Source: Pseudomonas syringae
GTDB lineage: Bacteria > Pseudomonadota > Gammaproteobacteria > Pseudomonadales > Pseudomonadaceae
Assembly: GCF_000737245.1 (NCBI RefSeq)
Contig: NZ_JPQU01000067.1
Location: forward strand, 124,001 to 188,000
Length of the DNA stretch: 64,000 bases
Reading direction: 5' to 3'
Shown here: one piece after another, positions 8,837 through 18,125 of the stretch
Layout: every line of letters begins with the position of its first letter
Position numbering within the stretch: the first letter of the stretch is position 1
Position numbers and translations under genes: made by a program
The notes under the pieces: generated by a model
The model's input: the letters and a program-made list of their open reading frames with translations, nothing else
Databases searched by the model: none
Told to the model about the DNA's origin: nothing

Positions 8837-11214
8837 CCCTGTGCATCCCCAATCAGCTCGGCAACGGCGTCGAGCAATGCATCGTCGTGGAAACTGGCCT
8901 TGGCCAGATAATAATCAGCACCCGCGTCCAGGCCGCGACGTCGGTCCTCTTCGCGATCTTTATAGGACACCACCATCACCGGCAGCGATTGCAGGCGGGT
9001 GTCCCGGCGCAGCAGGGTCACCAATTCGATGCCATCCATGCGCGGCATATCAATGTCAGTAATCAGCAAATCAAAATCTTCAGCACGCAACGCATTCCAG
9101 CCGTCCATACCGTCCACGGCGACGGCCACTTCGTAGCCGCGATTGACCAGCAACTTGCGCTGCAACTCACGCACCGTCAACGAGTCGTCGACCACCAGCA
9201 CGCGCTTGCGAGCGACTGCGTCCATTTGACGGTTACGCCGGTCGATACGCTCCAGGCGGCCTGTGTTGAGCAGTTTTTCCACCGACCTGAGCATGTCTTC
9301 GACATCGATGATCAGCACCGCTGAACCGTCGTCGAGCAAGGCGCCAGCGGAGATATCCTGGACCTTGCCCAACCTTGGATCGAGGGGCAACACCACCAGA
9401 GTCCGCTCGCCGACAAACCGCTCGACCGCCACGCCATACACCGCATCACGTTCGCGAATCACCACGACCTTGAGCACGCCTTCGGTGTTCTGGTTCGCCG
9501 GGCGTTGCAGCAGCTGGCTGGCGGCAACCAGGCCCACGTGACGGCCTTCATACCAGAAGTGCTGGCGACCTTCGAGCTGCACGATGTCGTCGCTGTGCAC
9601 ATCACTCATGCGTTCGATATGCGCCAGCGGGAAGGCATAGGCTTCGCCGCCCACTTCGACCACCAGGCTACGCACCACTGACAAGGTCAGCGGCACCTCC
9701 ATGACGAAGCGGCTGCCCTCGCCGGTCTTTTGATGCAAGACCACGGAACCGCGCAACTGGCGGATCATGTCGTGGACAGCATCCAGGCCGACGCCACGTC
9801 CGGAAATCTCGGTGACCTTCTCGCGCAGACTGAAGCCTGGCAGGAACAGGAAAGTGAGCAGCTCCTCCTCACTCAATTGGGCGGCGCTATCGGCGGGCGA
9901 CAACTGACGCTTGATGATAGTGGCACGCAGTTTTTCCAGGTCGACACCACCGCCGTTGTCGATCAGCTCCACCACCAGTTGGCCAGCCTGATGCGATGCC
10001 TTGAGCACGATCAATCCGTCGGCGGTCTTGCCTTCCGCGAGGCGGCGCTCGGGCAGCTCGATGCCGTGGTCCACCGCGTTGCGCAGCAAATGAGTCAGCG
10101 GCGCTTCGAGCTTTTCGAGTACGTCGCGATCGACCTGAGTCTTTTCACCTTCGATTTCCAGCCGCACTTGTTTGCCCAGCTCGCGCCCCAGGTCACGAAC
10201 CATGCGCGCCTGACCGCTGAGCACATCGGCAAAGGGCCGCATGCGGCAGGCAAGCGCGGTGTCGTAAAGGGATTGCGCGCGCTGACTGGAGATCCAGCCG
10301 AACTCGTCGAGTTCAGCGGTCTGGTGGATCAACATCTGCTGGGCTTCGGCCAGCAAGCGACGGGCTTCATCCAGCGCCTTTTGCGCTTCGGGCGCCAGGC
10401 CAGCTTCACCAAAGGTTGTCTCAAGGTCATCCAGTGCGCGGCTACTGCTGCCCTGAATGCGCTTGAGACGCTGCATGTTGGCCAGATACGGCTTGATGCG
10501 CTGGCTCTCCACCAGCGATTTGCTCGACAAATCCAGCAGGCTATTCAGGCGCTCGGCGGTCACCCGCAATACCCGCTCACCGCCCTCGGTGGTTCTGCGG
10601 CTCTGCCGGGCAGCCGCCGGGCTCGCGGTCGCGGTGGCAGGCGGCGTCGGAGTTTCAACGACGGGCGCGGCTTCGGTCAACGCAGCCTGAGCGACAAGCT
10701 CCTGAACGGTCAGCAGCGGCTCGGCGGCTGACGAGACGGGCTGGATCATCGCCATGGCACTGGCCAGCAAGGCGTCGTCGGCCGAAAGTTCGGGCGCCGT
10801 CGCGCTGCGCACGGCTCCCGCACCCTGGCTCAACAATGCATTCATGCGCTCGACGTAGCCGTCGATGTCAGCCTGGCCGATGCCACTGGCACCCGGAGTG
10901 GCAATACGCATCAGAAAATCGGTGCCTTGCAGCAAGGCGTCGATGTGTTCCGGCTGCAAATACAGCCGTCCTTCCTGAGCACTGACCAGGCAGTCTTCCA
11001 TCACATGGGAAACGCTGACCCCGAAATCCACCCCGACAATGCGTGCCGCACCCTTGAGCGAGTGGGCCGCACGCATGCAGGCTTCAAGGTGATCGGCCTG
11101 AGTCGGGTCGCGCTCCAGCGCCAGCAACCCGCTGCTCAACACTTGGGTCTGAGCTTCGGCCTCAAGGGTAAAGAGCTCGAACAACGAGGCGTCGCGCATT
11201 TGATCAGGGGTCAT
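8833..11214 (-). CDS. wspE: WspE, CheA-type hybrid histidine kinase
   Basis: 793 aa. Domains in order: HPt with phospho-His51 (RAAHSLKGAARIVG); dimerisation and HATPase region with the N box NAVDHGIELPERR and G boxes (about 330-480, including GRGVGLDAV); a CheW-like domain (about 500-640); and a C-terminal receiver domain (VLVVDDSLTVREL ... LLITDIDMPRMDG, about 665-790). It receives the signal from WspA through WspB/WspD and phosphorylates WspR and WspF. The C-terminal receiver makes it a hybrid kinase, as in other Wsp systems. It overlaps wspD by 4 bp and wspF by 4 bp. Confidence 0.96.
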   Translation of the reverse strand: MTPDQMRDASLFELFTLEAEAQTQVLSSGLLALERDPTQADHLEACMRAAHSLKGAARIVGVDFGVSVSHVMEDCLVSAQEGRLYLQPEHIDALLQGTDFLMRIATPGASGIGQADIDGYVERMNALLSQGAGAVRSATAPELSADDALLASAMAMIQPVSSAAEPLLTVQELVAQAALTEAAPVVETPTPPATATASPAAARQSRRTTEGGERVLRVTAERLNSLLDLSSKSLVESQRIKPYLANMQRLKRIQGSSSRALDDLETTFGEAGLAPEAQKALDEARRLLAEAQQMLIHQTAELDEFGWISSQRAQSLYDTALACRMRPFADVLSGQARMVRDLGRELGKQVRLEIEGEKTQVDRDVLEKLEAPLTHLLRNAVDHGIELPERRLAEGKTADGLIVLKASHQAGQLVVELIDNGGGVDLEKLRATIIKRQLSPADSAAQLSEEELLTFLFLPGFSLREKVTEISGRGVGLDAVHDMIRQLRGSVVLHQKTGEGSRFVMEVPLTLSVVRSLVVEVGGEAYAFPLAHIERMSDVHSDDIVQLEGRQHFWYEGRHVGLVAASQLLQRPANQNTEGVLKVVVIRERDAVYGVAVERFVGERTLVVLPLDPRLGKVQDISAGALLDDGSAVLIIDVEDMLRSVEKLLNTGRLERIDRRNRQMDAVARKRVLVVDDSLTVRELQRKLLVNRGYEVAVAVDGMDGWNALRAEDFDLLITDIDMPRMDGIELVTLLRRDTRLQSLPVMVVSYKDREEDRRRGLDAGADYYLAKASFHDDALLDAVAELIGDAQG

Positions 11215-11900
11215 GAAAGGCTCCGGTTGATCGCCGCCAGCAGTTGTTCTTCATCGAGCAGACGCAGGCTGTAATCCTTCCACTGCAATACTCCCCTCGT
11301 GAACCGGGCGTTGGCATGAGTACCGGAGACAGAGGCTGAGCCCAGCAAATGCTCATCGATGGCATGAATCCCGTGCACTTCATCCACGGGCACCACCACC
11401 GGGCCACCTTGAGCCGCAACGATCAGCATACGCGGCATGATCCGGCTCGATTGTGCAGCGGCCGCGGTTGGGTCCAGACCCAGTAGTTCAATCATCGACA
11501 GGCAGGCCACCAGTGCGCCGCGCACATTGGCCACACCGAGCAATGCTCGCGAGCGCTGATGCGGCAGCGAATGGATCGTCTGCAACGGGGCGATCTCCAC
11601 CAGGCAGCGGGTCGGCAAGCCAAGCCACTCTTCGCCAAGGCGGAACACCAGGATCGAACGGGTACTGACCTCGACCTGTGCTGCGCCGGCCTGCAGGTAA
11701 TCCTGATCATTGCGGGTAAGCGCATAGCGGTCGAGCAAGCTGGTCGCAGCAGCCGAGTAAACCGGGCAGTTGCGACAATGAATATGTTCCACCAGCAATG
11801 GGCACGAGCGGTCACCGTGGATGCCGATGCGATTCCAGCAGTCATCGATGGCTTGCGCGTCTTCGTGAACGAAGCTCGAATAGCTTTGAAGAGTGCTCAT
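11211..11900 (-). CDS. wspD: WspD, CheW-like adaptor
   Basis: 229 aa. A CheW domain occupies about residues 75-225 (SILVFRLGEEWLGLP ... VANVRGALVACLSM ... PVDEVHGIHAI). The first ~70 residues carry a Cys/His cluster (DRSCPLLVEHIHCRNCPVYS), a common N-terminal extension of WspD. It couples the WspA receptor to WspE. Stop and start overlap both neighbours (wspE 11211-11214; wspC 11897-11900). Confidence 0.94.
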   Translation of the reverse strand: MSTLQSYSSFVHEDAQAIDDCWNRIGIHGDRSCPLLVEHIHCRNCPVYSAAATSLLDRYALTRNDQDYLQAGAAQVEVSTRSILVFRLGEEWLGLPTRCLVEIAPLQTIHSLPHQRSRALLGVANVRGALVACLSMIELLGLDPTAAAAQSSRIMPRMLIVAAQGGPVVVPVDEVHGIHAIDEHLLGSASVSGTHANARFTRGVLQWKDYSLRLLDEEQLLAAINRSLS

Positions 11901-13222
11901 CGATTACTTCCCTGTTTGTTCACGTTACGCGCCGCGCGCTCGGTCAAACGTCGTGCGCCCGCGCTGTCGCCCTGAGCGTCGAGCAAAGCGGCGAGTTGCG
12001 CCAAGGTTTCAGCATGCTGTGGCTGCAAATACAGCGCCTTGCGATAAAAACCCTGAGCCTGAGCAATATTGCCTTCGACTTCACTGAGCAGCCCCAGCCA
12101 ATAGAACACCTGCGCTACCGGCTCATGCTGCTGTAGGTAACGATCACAAGCGGCCCGAGCTTCAGTGCTTTTACCCTGGTTGGCGAAACTGGCAATGGTC
12201 GCGAGCAAGGCTGCCATGTCGTCTTTGCCTGGCGCCGCTGGTTGGGTTCTCGGGAGCGTCGAATTGGCCTGAGGGGTTACCTGAGAGTTCGCCTGGAAAA
12301 ACGCTGAAGAGCGAGGAGCCGGTGGACGCATCGAGGATCTCAGTGCGTCAGGCTGGCTTCGTGTAGGAGTCTTGGCGGGTGTCGCCATCACCGGTTCTGA
12401 AGAAGGCGGCGCTGCAACCTCGACCGGCGCCGTATAATGGCGGAAGGCGAACGTCTGCGGCAAGCCAATGGAACGCATGCCCATGCGAGTCAGCAGGCTG
12501 CCTTCTGCCGGGCCGATGAACAGGATGCCGTCGTCGCGGGTCAGGCGTTTTAGAACTTCGAACACATGCTTTTGCGTCGGCTGATCAAAGTAGATCAGCA
12601 AATTTCGACAGAACACAAAGTCGTAGGGCGTACGGTTCAACAAGGCTGGATCGAGTAGATTTCCCGCCGTGAAATTGATCTGTTCACGCACCCGTTCATG
12701 CAACAGAAAACCGTCATCCACGGGATTGAAGTGGCGTTCGCGATAGGCGATGTCGCTACCGCGAAACGAATTTTTGCCGTACACCCCACGCTGAGCCCGC
12801 TGGATCGATATAGGGCTGATGTCCATCGCATCAATGCTGAACTGCTGGGCCGAAATGCTGGCATCAAACAGCGCCATCGCAATGGAGTACGGCTCTTCAC
12901 CTGTCGAGCACGGCAGACTGAGGATGCGGAGTGGCCGCATCCCCTTAAGGGTTTTAAGGCGCTCCTGAGCAAGATTACTCAGTGAGGCAAAGGACTCCGG
13001 ATAACGGAAAAACCACGTCTCGGGAACGATCACGGCTTCAATCAGCGCCTGCTGTTCTGCGCCTGAGCCTTGTAGCAGTGTCCAGTAAGCATCACCGTCC
13101 GCGGATTCCGTGGCGGTACAACGCAGGCGCAGCGCACGGTCGATGATCGCTTCGCCAACCGAGGCCACATCCAGGCCGATACGATCCTTGAGAAAGATGA
13201 AGAAGCGCGCCTGATTATTCAT
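11897..13222 (-). CDS. wspC: WspC, CheR-type methyltransferase with TPR tail
   Basis: 441 aa. CheR methyltransferase domain in the first ~270 residues (SAM-binding LRILSLPCSTGEEPYSIAMA; PYDFVFCRNLLIYFD), then a Pro/Ser-rich linker, then a TPR segment (residues ~360-430). It methylates WspA glutamates with S-adenosylmethionine. The start MNNQARFFIFLKDRIG at 13222 overlaps the wspB end by 8 bp and gives the usual N terminus; the open frame extends upstream without a plausible start. Confidence 0.95.
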   Translation of the reverse strand: MNNQARFFIFLKDRIGLDVASVGEAIIDRALRLRCTATESADGDAYWTLLQGSGAEQQALIEAVIVPETWFFRYPESFASLSNLAQERLKTLKGMRPLRILSLPCSTGEEPYSIAMALFDASISAQQFSIDAMDISPISIQRAQRGVYGKNSFRGSDIAYRERHFNPVDDGFLLHERVREQINFTAGNLLDPALLNRTPYDFVFCRNLLIYFDQPTQKHVFEVLKRLTRDDGILFIGPAEGSLLTRMGMRSIGLPQTFAFRHYTAPVEVAAPPSSEPVMATPAKTPTRSQPDALRSSMRPPAPRSSAFFQANSQVTPQANSTLPRTQPAAPGKDDMAALLATIASFANQGKSTEARAACDRYLQQHEPVAQVFYWLGLLSEVEGNIAQAQGFYRKALYLQPQHAETLAQLAALLDAQGDSAGARRLTERAARNVNKQGSNR

Positions 13223-13760
13223 GGCCCTGCTCCAACAGTTCGATCCTGGCCGGCGGGACCGGGAACAACAGCTCGCGTACAGGATCGGTGAGCAGGTCCT
13301 GAACACGTACCCATTGGATCAGACCGGACTGGTCTTCACGGATCGGCCCCAGATACGCAGCGAAAGCGTCATTATCCAGGCCGTACTCCTTGAACTCGCT
13401 CGGGGCGCAGCGCAGGGTATCGGTGGCCTGCTCGATAATCAGACCGAGCAACTGGCTCGGCCGGTCGGCACTGACCCGGTAATGCACCAGCACCAGCCGC
13501 GTACTGGTGCGCACCTGGGCGCTTTCGCCGAAGGTCAGCGCCGCGAGGTCGATCACCGGAATCATGACCGCACGATGTACAAACACCCCCGCAACCCAGC
13601 GCGGAGCATGGGCAATGGCCTTGAGTTGCAGGCGCGGCAGCACTTCGGCGATCTCCACCGCTTCAAGGGCGTAACGCTCGTCGCCGATGCGGAACAGCAA
13701 AAACAGTTTGTGTTTCTCTGTCACCGAAGAACTGCCACGACTGGCCGAATGCTCACTCAT
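13215..13760 (-). CDS. wspB: WspB, CheW-like adaptor
   Basis: 181 aa, a single CheW domain after a short Ser-rich N terminus (KLFLLFRIGDERYALEAVEI ... VAGVFVHRAVMIPVIDLAALT). Scaffold between the membrane receptor WspA and the kinase WspE. It is 8 bp from the wspA stop and overlaps wspC. Confidence 0.95.
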   Translation of the reverse strand: MSEHSASRGSSSVTEKHKLFLLFRIGDERYALEAVEIAEVLPRLQLKAIAHAPRWVAGVFVHRAVMIPVIDLAALTFGESAQVRTSTRLVLVHYRVSADRPSQLLGLIIEQATDTLRCAPSEFKEYGLDNDAFAAYLGPIREDQSGLIQWVRVQDLLTDPVRELLFPVPPARIELLEQGHE

Positions 13761-13768
13761 GGCGTATC

Positions 13769-15391
13769 TCAGACCTTGAAGCGCGAAACGCCGCCGCGCA
13801 GCCCAACCGCCACCTGACTCAATTCGTCGATAGCGAAGCTGGCCTGACGCAGGGATTCGACGGTCTGGCTGCTGGCATCACCCAGCTGCACCAGCGCCTG
13901 GTTGATCTGCTCGGCACCGGTGGCCTGAGCCTGCATCCCCTCGTTGACCATCAGTACCCGAGGCGCAAGAGCCTGAACCTGATGAATGATCTGGGTCAGT
14001 TGCTCACCTACCTGGGTTACCTCGAACATGCCGCGGCGGACTTCTTCGGAGAACTTGTCCATGCCCATCACGCCAGCGGAAACGGCCGACTGGATTTCCC
14101 GGACCATCTGCTCGATGTCGTAAGTCGCGACGGCGGTCTGATCCGCGAGGCGACGCACTTCGGTGGCAACGACCGCAAAGCCACGGCCATACTCGCCGGC
14201 TTTTTCAGCCTCGATCGCCGCGTTGAGGGACAGCAGGTTGGTCTGGTCGGCGACCTTGACGATTGTGACCACCACCTGATTGATGTTGCCGGCTTTCTCA
14301 TTGAGGATCGCCAGCTTGGCGTTCACCAGATCCGCTGCGCCCATCACCTGATGCATGGTGTCTTCCATGCGCGCCAGGCCCTGCTGACCGGAGCCGGCCA
14401 GAATCGAAGCCTGATCCGCCGCCGTAGTCACTTCGGTCATGGTCCGCACCAGATCCCGGGACGTCGCCGCGATTTCACGGGAGGTCGCCCCGATCTCGGT
14501 AGTGGTGGCTGCGGTTTCAGTGGCGGTGGCTTGTTGTTGCTTGGAGGTGGCGGCGATTTCCGTGACCGACGTGGTCACTTGAACCGATGAGCGCTGGGCC
14601 TGGGAAACCAGTCCGGTCAGCTCGGTCATCATGTCGTTGAAGCCGGTTTCCACAGCGTTGAACTCGTCCTTGCGGTCCAGGTTCAGGCGGCGGCTCAGGT
14701 CACCGGTGCGCATCACTTCCAGAATGCTCACGATGCGCTGCATCGGCGACATGATCGAGCGCATCAGCAGGAAGCCGCAGATGCCGGCGGCGATGACTGC
14801 GACGATGAACGACAGGCCCATGCTGATCTTGGCTGCGCTGACTGCCATATCAATGCTATCGGTGGCGTCGTCAGCGACTTTCTTGTTGATCACAATGATG
14901 TCGTTGAGTTGCTTGCGACCCTGTGACCACACTGCCCTTGTCTGGTCGTAAAACTCCGCCCGGGCCTGGGCATAGTCGCCGCGCTGATAGGCCGTATGAA
15001 CTTCGCTCAGCAGGCGCGTATAGGTTTCACGAAGTTTTTCGAAACCAGCAAAGTTGGCGCGATCAGTGTCATCGAAGATCGTTTTGCGATAATTCTCGAT
15101 CTGCTCCTGGAGGCGATTTTCGAAGTCCTGAAACTGGTCCTTTTCAGCTGCGGTCAGCACCCGGCCTTCGCCTTCGCCTATCAGCTCCAGGGTGCGGATG
15201 TAACTCTCGCCCCAGGCACTGCGCAGCAAGGTGCTGTAATAAACCCCTGGCAACGCATCCTCACGAACCTGCTCTTCGCTGGATTGGATCGATAACAGGC
15301 GGGAAAAAGACACGACAACCATCAACAACATGATCGCTATGATTACAGCGAAACTCGCCAGAATGCGTTGGCGCAAGGTCCAGTTCTTCAC
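13769..15391 (-). CDS. wspA: WspA, methyl-accepting chemotaxis-type surface sensor
   Basis: 540 aa inner-membrane receptor, first gene of the operon. One membrane segment at residues ~10-30 and a second at ~190-212 bracket a ~155-residue periplasmic sensing domain, predicted helical. HAMP follows (about 212-265), then the cytoplasmic signalling domain with the hairpin tip VADQTNLLSLNAAIEAEKAG and EYGRGFAVVATEVRRLAD. It senses surface contact in known systems and activates WspE. No CheB/CheR-tethering pentapeptide is seen at the C terminus. Confidence 0.96.
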   Translation of the reverse strand: MKNWTLRQRILASFAVIIAIMLLMVVVSFSRLLSIQSSEEQVREDALPGVYYSTLLRSAWGESYIRTLELIGEGEGRVLTAAEKDQFQDFENRLQEQIENYRKTIFDDTDRANFAGFEKLRETYTRLLSEVHTAYQRGDYAQARAEFYDQTRAVWSQGRKQLNDIIVINKKVADDATDSIDMAVSAAKISMGLSFIVAVIAAGICGFLLMRSIMSPMQRIVSILEVMRTGDLSRRLNLDRKDEFNAVETGFNDMMTELTGLVSQAQRSSVQVTTSVTEIAATSKQQQATATETAATTTEIGATSREIAATSRDLVRTMTEVTTAADQASILAGSGQQGLARMEDTMHQVMGAADLVNAKLAILNEKAGNINQVVVTIVKVADQTNLLSLNAAIEAEKAGEYGRGFAVVATEVRRLADQTAVATYDIEQMVREIQSAVSAGVMGMDKFSEEVRRGMFEVTQVGEQLTQIIHQVQALAPRVLMVNEGMQAQATGAEQINQALVQLGDASSQTVESLRQASFAIDELSQVAVGLRGGVSRFKV

Positions 15392-15637
15392 GGTCAGCCC
15401 TCAAGAGTTCAACCCGAACTTGGCGCCGGGTTCAAGAAGCGGACCGACAAACGGCCCAAAGCGGCCTGAGTATAGCCCAGGCTCTTACGAACTTAGGGGG
15501 TTGTTTCCGAGATAAATAAAGGCAAATCCCGCCAACCTTTGAGAATTTTCCTACATGCCTGAGCGCATCCGAATGGATGTGAGCGTTGCCAGAGGGATTT
15601 CAAGTGGGTGTTTGAGGGCACGGTGACTTGAATCGTG

Positions 15638-15846
15638 AGAGCGGTGCTTGCCCGCTATGAACGCCCATGTGGTGTACCTGATAAACCGCAGCGTCCCTAT
15701 CGCGGGCAAGCACCGCTCCCACAGGTTCGATGATTCTCTGTAGGAGCCGAGCTTGCTCGCGATGAACGATGACGCGGTTAGTCTGATGAACCGTAGCGTC
15801 TGTATCGTCCGAATGCGGCCCAGACCAAGCACCGCTCCCACAGGTT
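15638..15846. repeat. REP cluster upstream of wspA
   Basis: A doublet (GAGAGCGGTGCTTGCCCGC near 15640; CGCGGGCAAGCACCGCTCCC ending near 15720), a single GTAGGAGCCGAGCTTGCTCG at 15740, and a variant copy with core GCGGCCCAGACCAAGCACCG ending CTCCCACAGG near 15845. The interval 15392-15637 between wspA and these repeats holds no gene that I can support; the wspA promoter should lie there. Confidence 0.8.
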
Positions 15847-15856
15847 CGGGGATCGA

Positions 15857-16594
15857 TTACCCCTGCGCCTGACGCACCTGAATCTCGAGCTCGGCCTTGA
15901 GCGCTGGCGGAAGTTTGAGCTGGCGGGCCAGTTCGTCCAGGTAGGCGCGCTCCATGAAGTGCTCTTCATCTACCAGCATGACGCTGGCGATGTACATCTC
16001 TGCAGCGATTTCAGGCGTCGTCGCGGCGCGGGCCACTTCGGCCGGGTCCAGCGGTTTGTTCAATTCGGCATGCAGCCAGTGCTGCAACTCTTGATCACCG
16101 GTGATTTTGGTGAATTCACCTTCGATCAGGTTGCGTTCACGTTCATCCACATGACCATCAGACTTGGCGGCGGCCACCAGCGCACGCAGGATGGCCTGAC
16201 TGTGAATTTCAACCTGCTCGGGTGGCAGTCGGTCAATGGTCTGAGGTTCTGACTGCGAGGCATTCGCCTGGTTGGCCTGCCAATTGCCATACGCCTTGTA
16301 GGCCAGCACACCCAACGCCGCCAACCCACCGTACGTCAGCACCTTGCCGCCGACTTTGCGTGCGCCTTTATTGCCGATTAACAAGCCCATGGCTCCAGAC
16401 GCCAGAGCACCACCACCTGCCCCGGATAGCAGACTGCTCAGACCTCCACCGCCCGCTCCGCCCAGCAACCCTGCCAGACCACCAGCCGCCGAAGATTTCT
16501 TGTCGCCCGACCGACCGCCCGAGCCGCCCGCCTTGTTTTGCAACATGTCTTGGCCGGACTTGAGAAGTTGGTCGAGTAAGCCACGCGTATTCAT
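15857..16594 (-). CDS. TerB / DUF533-family membrane-associated protein
   Basis: 245 aa from an ATG at 16594 with GAGG before it. The N-terminal third is Gly/Ala/Ser-rich, including a glycine-rich stretch (AGGLAGLLGGAGGGGLSSLL), then a hydrophobic segment (VLTYGGLAALGVLAYKAYG) that may be a membrane helix. The C-terminal ~120 residues form a TerB-like helical domain (ILRALVAAAKSDGHVDERER ... EEHFMERAYLDELARQLKLP) with the acidic DGHVDERE motif. Similar to E. coli YebE. Function is unknown; the tellurite label comes only from the domain. Divergent from the ydcS-like gene across 217 bp. Confidence 0.85.
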   Translation of the reverse strand: MNTRGLLDQLLKSGQDMLQNKAGGSGGRSGDKKSSAAGGLAGLLGGAGGGGLSSLLSGAGGGALASGAMGLLIGNKGARKVGGKVLTYGGLAALGVLAYKAYGNWQANQANASQSEPQTIDRLPPEQVEIHSQAILRALVAAAKSDGHVDERERNLIEGEFTKITGDQELQHWLHAELNKPLDPAEVARAATTPEIAAEMYIASVMLVDEEHFMERAYLDELARQLKLPPALKAELEIQVRQAQG

Positions 16595-16811
16595 GGGAAG
16601 CCTCATAAAAGTTGTCAGACAATTCTGTGACAAGCAGATTAGAGAGAAGTGTGTCGAGGCAGGCGCTGGTTGTGCTTCTGGATGTTGCAACTGCCCCGGC
16701 GCTGCTGCACATTGTTGGGATTCCAATAATTGACAAGCCACGTTGCTTTCTCCCTGCTTCACTTAAGCTGTTGATAACTGCCCCGACCATAAATAGATAA
16801 GAGGGATTTTT

Positions 16812-17963
16812 ATGTCAGCACACAGAACCGCACTGCTCAGCGCCATCATTACCAGCCTGTTTGCCAGCGCCAGCCTGCAGGCCGCCGAAACGCTCAAGAT
16901 GGTCGGCGACGGTGAAGGCCAGCTGGATATCGTGGCCTGGCCCGGCTATATCGAACGCGGCGAAAGCGACAAGGCCTACGATTGGGTGACCGGTTTCGAG
17001 CAGGAAACCGGCTGCAAGGTCAACGTCAAAACCGCAGCAACCTCAGACGAAATGGTCAGCCTGATGACCAAGGGCGGTTACGATCTGGTGACCGCGTCCG
17101 GCGATGCTTCGTTGCGCCTGATCGCCGGCAAGCGCGTCCAGCCCATCAACCCCGAGCTGATATCCAACTGGCGCAATATCGACCCGCGCCTGATGGGCGG
17201 CCCGTGGTACGTGGTTGACCGGCAGACGTATGGCACGCCCTATCAATGGGGTCCGAATGTGCTGATGTATAACACCGAGGTCTTCAAAGTCCCGCCGATC
17301 AGCTGGAGCGTAGTGTTCGAAGCTCAGGACCTGCCTGATGGCAAGCCCAACAAAGGGCGGGTCCAGGCGTATGACGGTCCGATCTACATTGCCGATGCCG
17401 CGCTGTACCTGAAGTCAGCCAAGCCTGAGCTGGGTATCGTCGACCCCTATCAGTTGACTGAAACCCAATACGCCGCCGTGCTTGACCTGCTGCGCAAACA
17501 GCAGCCGCTTATCCACCGTTACTGGCACGACGCAACGGTACAGATGAGTGATGTGAAGAACGAAGGTGTGGTGGCTACCAGCTCCTGGGGCTACATGGTC
17601 AACGGCCTGCAAGCCGACAAGCAGCCGGTGGCTTCGACCATACCCAAAGAAGGCGCAACCGGCTGGGCCGATACGACGATGCTGCACGCGGAAGCCAAAC
17701 ACCCCAACTGTGCCTATAAGTGGATGAACTGGTCATTGCAACCGAAAGTCCAGGGTGACATCGCAGCGTGGTTCGGCTCCCTGCCAGCGGTGCCGGCAGC
17801 CTGCAAGGCCAGCGACCTGCTCGGCCCACAAGGCTGCGCGACCAACGGCTTTGACCAGTTCGAGCACATCGCCTTCTGGAAAACCCCGCAAGCCGAGGGT
17901 GGCAAGTTCGTGCCTTATAGCCGCTGGACTCAGGACTACATCGCGATAATGGGTGGGCGTTAA
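16812..17963 (+). CDS. ydcS: Periplasmic polyamine-type binding protein (YdcS-like)
   Basis: 383 aa. Signal peptide MSAHRTALLSAIITSLFASASLQA cleaved before AETLKM. The mature part is a SBP_bac_8-type solute-binding protein of the PotD/YdcS group (GQLDIVAWPGYIERG ... WVTGFEQETGCKV ... TPYQWGPNVLMYNT). It should deliver putrescine, spermidine or a related amine to the downstream transporter. Ribosome binding site GAGGG. First gene of a five-gene set ending with an aminobutyraldehyde dehydrogenase, which supports putrescine or GABA precursors as substrate. Confidence 0.92.
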   Translation: MSAHRTALLSAIITSLFASASLQAAETLKMVGDGEGQLDIVAWPGYIERGESDKAYDWVTGFEQETGCKVNVKTAATSDEMVSLMTKGGYDLVTASGDASLRLIAGKRVQPINPELISNWRNIDPRLMGGPWYVVDRQTYGTPYQWGPNVLMYNTEVFKVPPISWSVVFEAQDLPDGKPNKGRVQAYDGPIYIADAALYLKSAKPELGIVDPYQLTETQYAAVLDLLRKQQPLIHRYWHDATVQMSDVKNEGVVATSSWGYMVNGLQADKQPVASTIPKEGATGWADTTMLHAEAKHPNCAYKWMNWSLQPKVQGDIAAWFGSLPAVPAACKASDLLGPQGCATNGFDQFEHIAFWKTPQAEGGKFVPYSRWTQDYIAIMGGR

Positions 17964-17972
17964 TCACTGAGC

Positions 17973-18100
17973 CTTGTGGGAGCGACCGGGGTGGCGCTCC
18001 ACCTTTCTCGCGAAGAGGCCAGCAAAGCCGGCATATCTTCAGTGCCTGAAACATTGCCTTCGCAAGCAAGGTGGAGCGCCACCCCGGTCGCTCCCACAAG
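17973..18100. repeat. Perfect 33-bp inverted repeat between ydcS and ydcT
   Basis: CTTGTGGGAGCGACCGGGGT... at 17973-18005 and its exact reverse complement at 18068-18100, separated by 62 bp. REP-related (GTGGGAGCGACC head). In RNA it would form a very stable hairpin inside the operon. Confidence 0.92.
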
Positions 18101-18125
18101 CTCGACGGCCAATTGGAGCTCCACC

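Noticed and set aside
9730..10731. 333-codon plus-strand ORF opposite wspE
   Set aside because: High-GC antisense frame over an intact wspE; no domain or ribosome binding site.
16720..16811. Sigma54 or strong sigma70 promoter for ydcS
   Set aside because: A TTGACA-like box is present near 16730, but no convincing -10 or GG-N10-GC element follows.
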